Shown piece after piece: positions 55,394 through 64,000 of a DNA stretch of 64,000 bases; within the stretch, counting starts at the first letter, position 1; every line of letters starts with the position of its first letter. The DNA is from Chaetoceros tenuissimus (taxonomy: Eukaryota; Bacillariophyta; Thalassiosirophyceae; Chaetocerotales; Chaetocerotaceae): the NCBI GenBank assembly GCA_021927905.1, contig BLLK01000045.1, positions 1,550,001 to 1,614,000 on the forward strand, given 5' to 3'. The notes under the pieces are model-generated. The model did no database searches. It had not been told where the DNA came from and worked only from the letters and a program-made list of their open reading frames with translations. Both the position numbers and the translations under genes were made by a program.

Positions 55394-56227
55394 TTATTCC
55401 AAATCAAGAATTTCATCCTCAATCTTTCTAATTTCCTTGAGTAATTCCTTTAATCTCTTCTTTTCCTCCTTTTATATTGAACATTTAGGAATGAGAGTTA
55501 GATAAACATTCAAACATTGAGAATCATACATAAAAGACTGTGTTGTGGGTGCAAACCAACCGAACTGTGGGAATCAGAATCGGTTGGGATTAACCACAAA
55601 ATATTATTGGCAAAAACAATCAACAATCTTGAAACAGTAGCAAGACCAGAAAATGATTGTTTCTGCCTATTGGACACTAGTCAATATGTGAAGAATTACA
55701 AACTGATACAGGATACAACGTACCTCTGGTGGTGAATTCACCATGGCTGTTTGAAAAGCTGCTCTAGCTGCACCTGCGAGTTGATGAACCCCAACCTTTG
55801 CATCACTGGTGATATTAGGATTACAGTGAGGGAGAAATTCCTTGATATTCAAAATATTTGAATGGCAAGTCTCTAGCAAATCTACAGGAACAGCCAATGC
55901 CCTTGCTTCAATTTTTGTCTTTTCTTCTTGAGACATCTTAGAATCTTTCCATGTTCTTTGCAAATCAGCATATGCCTCTGCATCATCATCAGCAGCTTTA
56001 AGGTACTTCTCCAAGTCTGTTGCAGCTATTAAATTATTCGCCTTCTCTGCTGCTCCTGATTCCTTATCTTTTTTTCTTTGTGTGTAGCAAGCTGACATAT
56101 TCGCTGCAGCTGCTCCGACTGCTGCACCAACGGCAGCTGCTGCTCCACCGCCAGGAGTAGGGACCTTTTTCGAGAGTAGCTCGATGAATTCGCCTATTAT
56201 TTGCTTAGAGGTTGAAGGACTTGCCAT
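55394..56227 (-). CDS. Cyclodeaminase/cyclohydrolase (FTCD_C-like) protein with a separate last exon
   Basis: Exon 1 is 56227-55724 (168 codons). A GTACGT donor follows, and the last exon 55468-55394 supplies 24 residues (EEKKRLKELLKEIRKIEDE...) plus stop, giving 192 residues. The glycine-rich motif VPTPGGGAAAAVGAAVGA opens the fold typical of formimidoyl-THF cyclodeaminase and methenyl-THF cyclohydrolase, enzymes of one-carbon metabolism. The added helix completes the C-terminal bundle. The 255-bp intron is longer than its neighbours and its acceptor is weak (AAAG), so the acceptor could be one codon further (55465). Without splicing the frame would end at 55667 with an unrelated tail. Confidence 0.8.
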
Positions 56228-56495
56228 GGTTGATAATGGTCAGTGAAAATGAGATCGATGTTTTTTACTAGTTTTCAAGAGAGTTCGGATTTTCATTTGA
56301 TGGCCTACATATGGCGGGTATTTTACCGTTTTATGTGAGAGCATCTTTGGATCTTTCCCACATTTACTATGTACCTACGTACATCATACATACCTCATAC
56401 CATCTCGTACATGTATAGATTTGTGATGAAATTATTAGAATTCTGTTCATAATCCAAGTGATAACATAATATTGTTGCAACATCAGCTTATCATC

Positions 56496-57206
56496 ATGTT
56501 TTCCTTCACATCTTTCTTTCTATCTCTGAACTTGGTCTGCTTCGCAGCAGCATTCACTCCCCAGCTGAAACCTTTGAGATCAACATCTCTTCATTCATCT
56601 CCTTCTTCTCTTGAGGAGCTACTATCTTCAGATTCATGGAATCCTATCAAAAATAATCTCAACAGTGTTCCTGCTTTTGCATGTGCGAATGATCAAGGGC
56701 AGCCCCTTCAATACAACGTAGGTGAGAACCCTTTGGCTTTCTTTTTCCTCGATATCGATGCGGCAAAGGATGAATTACAAAAGGCTGAGGATGAAATGAA
56801 GATGGACGGGCTATCACTCGTACCTTTTCCCCTTGGAGAAGTATTTGAAATGGGAGCAAAACAAATGGCATTAGTTATTCCTTCTTCTGCAGCTATTGAG
56901 AGTGCAGGTGCACCTAAAGGGACAAATCCGATGGGACAGCAAATTCCACTGTTTGGTTGTCTGGATATGATTGAGACACTTCCAGATGGAACTTCTACTG
57001 TACCTTTGTTTTTGTCTATGGATGAAGCAAAAGAAGCAATGAACATGGCTTTGGAGTCTGTACCAGAAGAAGAAAAGAGTAAATTTGATGTGACCGTAAT
57101 TCCACTTGCTGGAACTGTGCAGATGCAAGCTACGAATCCAAATAAATCCTTTACTTATGTTCCACCTATGGCTTCTTTGGAGTACTTGAAGTCTCTTGAG
57201 AAATAA
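56496..57206 (+). CDS. TIC22: Tic22-family plastid protein import factor
   Basis: The start is the ATG at 56496, after two in-frame TTG codons. 236 residues. The signal peptide ends in CFAAA-F, the plastid signature. The Tic22 domain is seen twice in part: VPAFACANDQGQPL with AFFFLDIDAAKDEL and VPFPLGEVFEM, then IPLFGCLDMI, VPLFLSMDEAKEAM and VIPLAGTVQMQ. Tic22 proteins are chaperone-like factors in the intermembrane space that pass precursors between translocons. It shares its 268-bp upstream region with the divergent cyclodeaminase gene, and that region holds TACGTAC at 56376-56382. Confidence 0.85.
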   Translation: MFSFTSFFLSLNLVCFAAAFTPQLKPLRSTSLHSSPSSLEELLSSDSWNPIKNNLNSVPAFACANDQGQPLQYNVGENPLAFFFLDIDAAKDELQKAEDEMKMDGLSLVPFPLGEVFEMGAKQMALVIPSSAAIESAGAPKGTNPMGQQIPLFGCLDMIETLPDGTSTVPLFLSMDEAKEAMNMALESVPEEEKSKFDVTVIPLAGTVQMQATNPNKSFTYVPPMASLEYLKSLEK

Positions 57207-57276
57207 AATGGCAAGAATGAATTCATAGATGGCATAGAGACTGTCAAATATAAATTAGCATATTATTTAGCTTAGC

Positions 57277-58854
57277 TTAGTTTTCTTTTTTATCTTCTAG
57301 TCTCATGATTTTTTCAAGGTTCCTTGTCATGATGCTTCCTCCTGCTGCCAGAAATCCTGCAATTCCCAACCAAGTGAGAGTCCATCCGTTGTCAAAAGTG
57401 TCAACGATTTTGCCTACACTTGACCAAAATGGAGATAACATGAGGAATCCAAAGGCGTCGCAGAATGAAATGAATACTGCCTTATCTTTTCCAAATGTAG
57501 GTGCGTACATAGGAACCAATTGGTAAAACTGAAATCCAATCGATGCAGCGAGTAATCCAGACGTGACTGTGATTGCAGCTGCTAGTCCTAAAGGCGAGAA
57601 CATTGCACCAGCCATTTTCGTTGCACAAAATGCGAGTCCTAGACAAGAAGAAACTCCCAATGCATATCTTTTCCCAATGAATGACTTCTTTTCCTTTGCT
57701 GATTCCAAATCATGTACTTTTCCTCCAGAAACTAGTCCAAAAACGAAACCTAAAGTAACAGACGATGTCAAAGATCCTGCAAGATACTTTGGTAGATCGG
57801 TCACATCAATGATATATGTTCCAAGGATCTTATCACACTGACGCACTATGAACAGTGTAAACTTCGCAAATGCAATCGCAAGGAACATCTTCCTACCAAC
57901 CACATTTTTTATTGAAGCAAAAATTGAAGATATACTGGGAGGATTTGTTTTTTCAATTTCCACTGAAATCTTTCTCGAGTTTGCTCCATCGTTGATGATA
58001 TTGGAGTTTGCATCCCTATTCAAAAACAAGATGGACGAACCAAGAGCGGCCACAAATGCAGACAATAAACAAACTTGCCTCCAATGAAACTGACTCAATA
58101 GTGCCCCTCCTAAAAATTTGGCAACCAATGTTCCTGTTGTACTTGCAAGACTTAGCGTCATGATTCCTGAAGAGAATTTTGCGGCATCTGAATCGTACTT
58201 TTCAGAGAATAAAACTGTCATAGCAGTCCACATCATTGATGCACAAAACTCCATGCCCGCTATGGCATAGCCATGAAGAGAATTGGTAGTCGCTAACATG
58301 AAGGAAAATGCTGATAGACCTAGGAGGTACAACATTCCACTCTTTCTTCCTCCAAGGGATTGGCATACAAAACCGTTCACAACTTTTCCAATTCCTGCTC
58401 CCAATGTTGAAAGAGAAACGATACTACCGACGATTTGTGCAGTATTTCCACTTGTTCCAGCTAGATCTCCAGCAATTATAGGGATAAGAAGAACGGGTAT
58501 TGTCAGTGCGAATTGTGTACATGCATACGGAAGGATGAGGGATGCATCTTTGTCTTTGGCCTTTTGTTTAGCTTTTTGTAACAATGTTGAAGAAGACTGT
58601 TCTACTGGAATAGGGAGATCATTAATGTAGTTGGCTCTAGATGATTGTTTCAGTGGCTGTATACGAGGAACGGGTTCTCTTTGCGCCCTAGTATGTGACG
58701 GAGTAGCCTTCATACTAAGGGACCCTCCTCTATGTATCCGTTTTACATAGACTTCTTGAACATTTTTTGATGGAAGAAAAGCATGAATCGGATCAATACA
58801 CAAACATGAAATTGTCAACAACAACGTTGAGCTCAAAATGGAGGTTATGTGCAT
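57277..58854 (-). CDS. Major facilitator superfamily transporter with plastid-type leader
   Basis: 525 residues, single exon. The N-terminus is a signal peptide ending in PIHA-F followed by a basic stretch (VKRIHRGG), fitting plastid envelope targeting. Twelve membrane segments are suggested. The loop between the second and third carries a motif-A-like NGFVCQSLGGRKSG. No substrate can be assigned; plastid MFS members include phosphate and sugar-phosphate carriers. The stop lies 70 bp from the stop of the convergent Tic22 gene. Confidence 0.82.
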   Translation of the reverse strand: MHITSILSSTLLLTISCLCIDPIHAFLPSKNVQEVYVKRIHRGGSLSMKATPSHTRAQREPVPRIQPLKQSSRANYINDLPIPVEQSSSTLLQKAKQKAKDKDASLILPYACTQFALTIPVLLIPIIAGDLAGTSGNTAQIVGSIVSLSTLGAGIGKVVNGFVCQSLGGRKSGMLYLLGLSAFSFMLATTNSLHGYAIAGMEFCASMMWTAMTVLFSEKYDSDAAKFSSGIMTLSLASTTGTLVAKFLGGALLSQFHWRQVCLLSAFVAALGSSILFLNRDANSNIINDGANSRKISVEIEKTNPPSISSIFASIKNVVGRKMFLAIAFAKFTLFIVRQCDKILGTYIIDVTDLPKYLAGSLTSSVTLGFVFGLVSGGKVHDLESAKEKKSFIGKRYALGVSSCLGLAFCATKMAGAMFSPLGLAAAITVTSGLLAASIGFQFYQLVPMYAPTFGKDKAVFISFCDAFGFLMLSPFWSSVGKIVDTFDNGWTLTWLGIAGFLAAGGSIMTRNLEKIMRLEDKKEN

Positions 58855-59600
58855 ATTGAAGAGTAGTATTGATAGCTAGCTTTGAAAATAGTAAATTTAC
58901 TATATGAACTCACAGCAAGCAAGATGCTCTCGAGTTTCAATTGAATCTCACAACTTCAATAGGCGAAGACACAGCTTCGGAGTTTCAATTTTGCATTCGA
59001 AGAAAAAGGTGTCAAGCCAAATGGATGGTGTTCGTATCCTTGGGACTTTATGAGGCCTTTTTTGACACCCCTCTTGTGCACTTTCATAAAGATTGACTTA
59101 CTGAACTTTTCTAAACAAGAAAATTCATTAAAATACTCTACATACAATGCCAAGCAATACGCCAAAATACTGTATCCGCTGCTGGACCGATACTTAGTCC
59201 TCTCCGCACAGATGAGATAAAAGGATTGTAACCAAAGAAGCAGAAATATTAGGAATTATAGAAATGAACTACGCAATCGTTACAATATTTACTTTTTCCT
59301 ACCTACTGCACCTTTGTAATGAGAAAAAGGACAATATTATGAAACACATTTCTTTTGAGGTAAATTCAAGCTTTGTTTCAGCGATGGATAATTTCGTATT
59401 GGTGATTATATTTATTATAAAATAATTATTTATGTATGTTTTGAACTTCAAATTCAAAACCGATGTGTATGAATATAGACTACAGTAGTTTGGGAGATCG
59501 AGAAGCGTATTGTTGAGTAGACTTTTCAGTATTCATTGTGTGCGGATGATAATTCAGGTCTAGCTATCAACTTTATGATAAGTTCTTTTCTCTTTTCCAG
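58855..59600. other. Intergenic, no gene seen
   Basis: 746 bp. It has AT-rich tracts near 59400-59450. A 69-codon minus-strand frame at 58956-59165 has no recognisable features and was not accepted. Confidence 0.45.
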
Positions 59601-60075
59601 CTAGGAAAGAATGTCTAGCATGTCATTAACTGGGATTGTAATCTCAGAATGAGCTTCTCTAGCGCCATGAGTATTAATTATTAGCATAACATCTTCTTTT
59701 GTTACTTGGTTTGACAATCCAATGTTATCTAGAACCTTGTGTAGACCATTAGTACTAATATCGCCAGTTTGAAATGATTCAGCATCAGCTGCACAGATGA
59801 TGTGCTTTCTACATCTTGATGGCAATTCTTCAGGAAAGCTAAAGATCATATGAGTACAACAACATCTTGAAATCAATGAAGGAAGATGAAGTTGTAAATA
59901 TTTGCATGACTTACTGGCTTGCTCTATAGCTCTCAACTGCAGTCTTCAGCTTTTGTACTGCATCTACAGACTCTCTTGTACTCATTGCCCTTACAATTGT
60001 TAAGTTCATTAATCTTCTACTTGAAACAAGCGAAACATTTGCATGTCCTATGAATTTGCTGTAAATAAAACTCAT
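59601..60075 (-). CDS. Small EF-hand-like protein with mitochondrial-type leader
   Basis: Exons 60075-59915 and 59838-59601 join through a 76-bp intron to 132 residues. The first ATG gives a basic, Ser-rich leader (MSFIYSKFIGHANVSLVSSRR) like a mitochondrial presequence, and MSTRESVDAVQKLK follows. The C-terminal part has an EF-hand-like pair of helices (GLHKVLDNIGL and VTKEDVMLIINTHG), but the calcium loop is not canonical. The family was not recognised. The frame extends upstream only via a TTG. Confidence 0.62.
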
Positions 60076-60585
60076 GTTTGGCAAGAGGTTCGCAAAGTTT
60101 TCTAACAGATGTTTTTGATTTATGGAATCAGAAGCAAAAGCAAATGTTTCATTATTCTTCCAAACTCTTTCAAACTGCCAGCTTTTCAAAAATTCCGAAT
60201 CACATCAATTTCCGACCTCGCATCTAAGCAACAGCCGGAATTTACCCATCTGAAAGAATTTGTGAAGAGAAACTATCCCAAAGATGAATGACGAGTCCAA
60301 ATTACTTATGAATTCGGACAGTGTCAATGACGCCTACCAGATATTTAGCTTCAGCAGCTTCAAAATGGAACATTCGTTAGGGTTCTCAATTTTGATGTCT
60401 TTCTTCCCTCTTCCGATCCAATCAAAAAGATGCTCTGAAGACATGCCTCTCCAGCTCTCATAATTTTTTCAAACGCATTCTTTAACCCCTACCCAACACG
60501 GAAATCATAAAGTTGCAGTATCTTGCAGAATCCTGAACGCGAAACACTTTTGCAACAACCCTTGACCCTTGACACCTTTTTCGAT
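60076..60585. promoter_or_regulatory. Shared upstream region of the EF-hand-like gene and the Gfo/Idh/MocA gene
   Basis: 510 bp between divergent starts. No motif was recognised, and no gene is supported on either strand. Confidence 0.4.
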
Positions 60586-62045
60586 ATGAATCATAAAATC
60601 AATTCAAACAAACTCATCATGACTTTTGCTACTGCTGCTTCCCTTCTTGCTAGCCGCTCCTCGGCTTTTGTTGCTCAGAGTGGACTTACCAAATCTGCTT
60701 CTAGATCTATGAGCGCTTTTGCTAGATCCATGGTTGCAAAGGCTGAAGATGGCCAAGCAGAAGTAGTTCTTGTAGGGTGTGGAGCACCAAACCGTGGAAT
60801 GGGATGGTATCATGGACTTCAGATGGTTGAACAGAAGTAAGTTCCGGCACATCATACAAATCATAAGGATATTTTCGCTTTGGATTCAAGGAGTCGGAAC
60901 TGTAGAGGACATCCAGATGCCATATGCTTTGAGCATCTGGTTGAAGTTCTCACCAAAGAGGAAAAATCTAAAAAACTGTCAGAAAGAAGCCAATGACAAA
61001 AAATAAACGTTATGTGTGGTTCCAATTACTAACACTTTTTCAATCTTTCCATAGATGCCCAAGTGCTTCCCTTGACTATGTTGTAGAGCCATGGTTCATG
61101 GGACCAGGAGGAGAGGGCCCAGGTGGTGATGATTTCAAGCAGTGTCAGGCTGAATGGGAATCTACTTACGGAGTACAGTTTGCTACTTCTCTCAACGACC
61201 TTCCACCACCAAAGGCACCTCGTCTTGCTCTTATTAGTGGAAGAACTGCTGATAATCCACGTCTTCTTTCTGAAGCTATCAAAAGTGGATCCAAGTGCAT
61301 TTACCTTGAGAAACCTGGAGCACCAACCGTAGCAGAGCTTCAAGCTATGAAGGAGGAAGCTGCAGCTGCTGGAGTTGAGGTTCTTATGGGATACAACAAG
61401 AATGTTTGCAAGTATGTATCCAAGACCCGTGACTATGCTGCAAGTGTACCAGGATCCCATGTTACTTTTGTATCTAATAATGCTTATGAGAACACTGCAG
61501 AATCCCTAGGAGAATGTTTTGAGCGTAATGCAGAGGGTATGCTTAAGAACATGGCTATTCACGAGTTGGCTCTTCTTGTTTCATTTTACGATGTAACTGT
61601 TGAGAATATTGAGAGTGTAACTGCTGACAAGGAATTCTCAAGCATGCAAACTCTTGCTGGACCAAGTGGAAAGGAATGGACTGACTTTGACAAGATTAAG
61701 TTTACCATCAAGACCAAGAATGGAAATGAAGTGAGCGTACAGGCTGATCGTTGTGGAGGAACAGACTCTTATGCAACTGTAACCAAGGATGATGAAGAGA
61801 TTTTCAGATACTACATGCCAGATGAGGATGATAAGAAATTGGTAGAGGAATTGACTGCAAAATACCCAACTGCTATGCCATATTTCTTCACTCAGGATCC
61901 TGACTACATTACTGTTAAGGAGCGTGTAGCAAAGCACACCGTTGATGGACAGCCAGCAGAGGGAATTGCAACCATCGATGTTGCTGTTGAAACTTTGAGA
62001 GTAGCAGAGTACCTCACCCCAATCTTGCAGGAGCAATTGAAGTAA
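60586..62045 (+). CDS. Gfo/Idh/MocA-family NAD(P)-dependent oxidoreductase, probably plastid-targeted
   Basis: Exons 60586-60836 and 61055-62045 join through a 218-bp intron to 413 residues. A second ATG at 60619 begins the cleaner signal peptide (MTFATAASLLASRSSAFVAQ), whose SSA-F fits plastid import. The Rossmann motif VVLVGCGAPNRG binds the dinucleotide and is separated from the rest by the intron. The EKP motif (CIYLEKPGAPT) with the active-site Lys is typical of the family, as is GYNKNV after it. Members oxidise sugars, inositol or related compounds; the substrate is unknown here. Confidence 0.83.
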
Positions 62046-62242
62046 ATTTGTTCGGTAGATTTTATTGTAAAATAGAAACCATTTTTTCTTAGTTTGAACT
62101 TATTCATTTGTCCTAGGATAATATTCTATTTAAAATAGTTTTCAAATGAGATTCGGTATAAAAGCTCTTTCTTGACAAAAATTGATTTTGAAAATAATGA
62201 TATCCAAAATCCCACGTTCACCAAGAACATAGTCATAATCAA

Positions 62243-64000
62243 ATGGACTCCCAACTGAATGATTTGAGATTACGACTGCAACAACGTAATGCATTGTTAG
62301 ATATCATTCGAAAAGCATATCATAGAGATGTCATTGTTGTTAGAGAATGTCTACTCGCTCTAAAGAATGGAGTTGACCCCAAAGAATTAAAACCAGAAGA
62401 CATCGACCTTCGTTCCATTCCTTCAATCGATTTGCGCACATCGCAAGGTTTTCACCTCTTTTCTCCAGAAGAATGTGAACTCACCATCAAATCTTGTTTC
62501 CATTGCGGGGGGAGATACGAGTTGACTCACTATGAGAGTAGCCGTTATATGCAACTAATGCAGTGCTGCGAACGTTTGAAAGAAAGGGAAAGACATCTTG
62601 ATGGGAAGTTGGTAGAATCCAATCAAAGAATCGAGGATGGTAAAATAATCTTGTTGAAACAGGAATGTGAAGCCCTTGAAGAGCAAAATCGACTCCATGA
62701 GGAAATTGAGAAACTCAATCTTTCTGTCGCAGATCGAGACGCTTTATACAAGTTATGCAATGAACAAGCTGAAAAGATTTCAGAATTGGAAGAAGTTGCA
62801 TCATTAAAAATTCAACTCGAAGCTACACTAGAACAAATCACAACCGACCTCAAAGAAGCATGTGCAAAAAACTCTTTTCTTGAAGAGCAAGCTGATGAAT
62901 TGTCAGGACAGAAAGGAAAACTCGAGATACAGTGTCAGATGGGGTTGCAACGAGAACATGCTTTAAACAACCGACTACAGCATCTACATGACTCGAACCA
63001 AGAAATGCTTACTACTATTGCTACTTTAGAAACTTTGGAAAATCAACTTCAAGAAGAGGTACAATCAAGTAGGGTCGAGCTTAGACGACAGGACGGAGTG
63101 ATTCGTATTGCAAATGAAAATATTGCAAACTTACAAACAAAACTCAATCACACAATACAAGAAAGGGATAACACAGTGTCAAAGTTTGAAAATACCATCT
63201 CTACTATGAATCAGGAGATTCAAGAACTTCAACAACAATTGCAGTTGAAGAATTTGGAGTTTGATAAGTATCGCAATGATGCTGAGAAGATGTTGAAAGT
63301 GAAACAGGAGGAGGAAAGTATACGCATTGCAAAGGATGAAGAAGAGAAGAAGAACCTCAAGATCCACATTGGCAGTTTACAAAACCTTTGTTTAAGCCAC
63401 ATACAGGGGTTGTACGAACAATGTCTAGATCAAGAACGCATTCTGAAAAGGGAAGGTGCGAATCCGAAATCAAGCTCTATCCATCAAAAACCAAAAACTA
63501 GTAGTGCATTTGAAGTGGTAGAGGAGAGATTGTTGCGAGAGGTTGCTTCTACTTCCATAGAGTGGAAAACTCTAATCAGTGATGACAAGGCAAGAAGATC
63601 CGTTCTTGGTAATCTTAATAATCGCGTTCTCATGAACATTGGATACATTGATTGTACAATCCAAAGGCTTCATAAAAGACATTCAAATGAAATGAAGCGA
63701 ACCAAAATTGGTCACGACCAAGTTTTGAAAGATACAACAGAAAACTTTTCGTATATGATTCAAGAGCTGGAATTTGCATTGGAGGAAAAGGCAAGTGCTC
63801 TTCGAGAGTTTGCTTCAAAGTATCAAGAGAAGGACAAATTATTGACCAAGTCCGAAACCAAAGTTGCATGTATTGAGAAAGAACTAGAATCAGCCGTAAA
63901 GCAATCATTACAATTGAGAAATGATTTGATTGGAACAAAAGACACTCTGGAAAAGACCAAAGATAGTCTCCAAAGGACAACCAATCAATTGTCAAACTCG
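62243..64000 (+). CDS. Long coiled-coil protein (partial, right edge)
   Basis: The frame is open from the ATG at 62243 to the window edge, 586 codons. The N-terminal 110 residues are mixed alpha-helical and contain a CFHCGG pair and a CC pair that could bind zinc. From about residue 120 the sequence is nearly continuous coiled coil with heptads rich in Leu, Glu, Lys and Gln. No motor or kinase domain is seen. Centrosome, basal-body or Golgi scaffold roles are common for such proteins; nothing here decides it. The C-terminus is missing. Confidence 0.8.
   Translation, partial: MDSQLNDLRLRLQQRNALLDIIRKAYHRDVIVVRECLLALKNGVDPKELKPEDIDLRSIPSIDLRTSQGFHLFSPEECELTIKSCFHCGGRYELTHYESSRYMQLMQCCERLKERERHLDGKLVESNQRIEDGKIILLKQECEALEEQNRLHEEIEKLNLSVADRDALYKLCNEQAEKISELEEVASLKIQLEATLEQITTDLKEACAKNSFLEEQADELSGQKGKLEIQCQMGLQREHALNNRLQHLHDSNQEMLTTIATLETLENQLQEEVQSSRVELRRQDGVIRIANENIANLQTKLNHTIQERDNTVSKFENTISTMNQEIQELQQQLQLKNLEFDKYRNDAEKMLKVKQEEESIRIAKDEEEKKNLKIHIGSLQNLCLSHIQGLYEQCLDQERILKREGANPKSSSIHQKPKTSSAFEVVEERLLREVASTSIEWKTLISDDKARRSVLGNLNNRVLMNIGYIDCTIQRLHKRHSNEMKRTKIGHDQVLKDTTENFSYMIQELEFALEEKASALREFASKYQEKDKLLTKSETKVACIEKELESAVKQSLQLRNDLIGTKDTLEKTKDSLQRTTNQLSNS

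Overview
The window looks like nuclear DNA of a diatom (or a close relative with a complex red-type plastid). It is AT-rich and gene-dense, with genes on both strands. Introns are mostly 60-140 bp with GT..AG ends. Several predicted proteins begin with a signal peptide followed by the diatom plastid-targeting signature around a Phe (IHA-F, VNA-F, AAA-F, SSA-F). A Tic22 homologue and a ubiquitin E1 with a secretory leader fit a plastid surrounded by four membranes. Species cannot be fixed from the sequence. ATG was used as start throughout; several long open frames extend upstream only through TTG or GTG codons, and those extensions were trimmed.

Layout. 1-10.2 kb: two head-to-tail copies of a very large gene for a CCCH zinc finger, coiled-coil, ankyrin and UvrD-type (TRANK1-like) helicase protein. 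The first copy is cut by the left edge. They are followed by a secreted esterase with cysteine-rich repeats; a small relic of the esterase 3' end between the helicase copies suggests a segmental duplication. 10.36-13.84 kb: four nearly identical 664-bp non-coding tandem units, one of which holds an 822-bp terminal-inverted-repeat element flanked by a CGAG target duplication. 14-23.9 kb: an FAD/NAD disulfide oxidoreductase divergent from HIRA (H3.3 chaperone), then a convergent MYBBP1A/POL5 gene with an apparent one-base frame break. 24.3-33 kb: a low-complexity repeat-motif protein, importin alpha and an importin-beta-like karyopherin. 33.4-37.3 kb: a secreted beta-propeller-like protein, a small spliced CENP-X/MHF2 gene and a plastid CBS-domain protein. 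37.5-43.5 kb: AP-1 mu, a JMJD6-like JmjC protein, a second inverted-repeat element and a four-exon polytopic membrane protein. 43.9-47.7 kb: a small plastid membrane protein, an ankyrin protein, an unknown coiled-coil protein and a second secreted protein with the same cysteine-rich modules as the esterase. 48.3-51.8 kb: a ubiquitin E1 with a signal peptide, probably the SELMA E1 of the periplastidial compartment. 52-64 kb: a large disordered protein, a cyclodeaminase-type protein with a hidden last exon, Tic22, a plastid-type MFS carrier, a small EF-hand-like mitochondrial-type protein, a Gfo/Idh/MocA oxidoreductase with a plastid-type leader, and a coiled-coil gene cut by the right edge.

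Functional themes. Most single-copy genes are housekeeping: chromatin, rRNA synthesis, nuclear transport, vesicle coats and plastid protein import. The Tic22 gene and the leader-bearing E1 would act on the same plastid import route. The accessory part is 0-14 kb, where gene duplication, array amplification and transposon insertion lie next to one another. No tRNA, rRNA, CRISPR array or viral gene was recognised.
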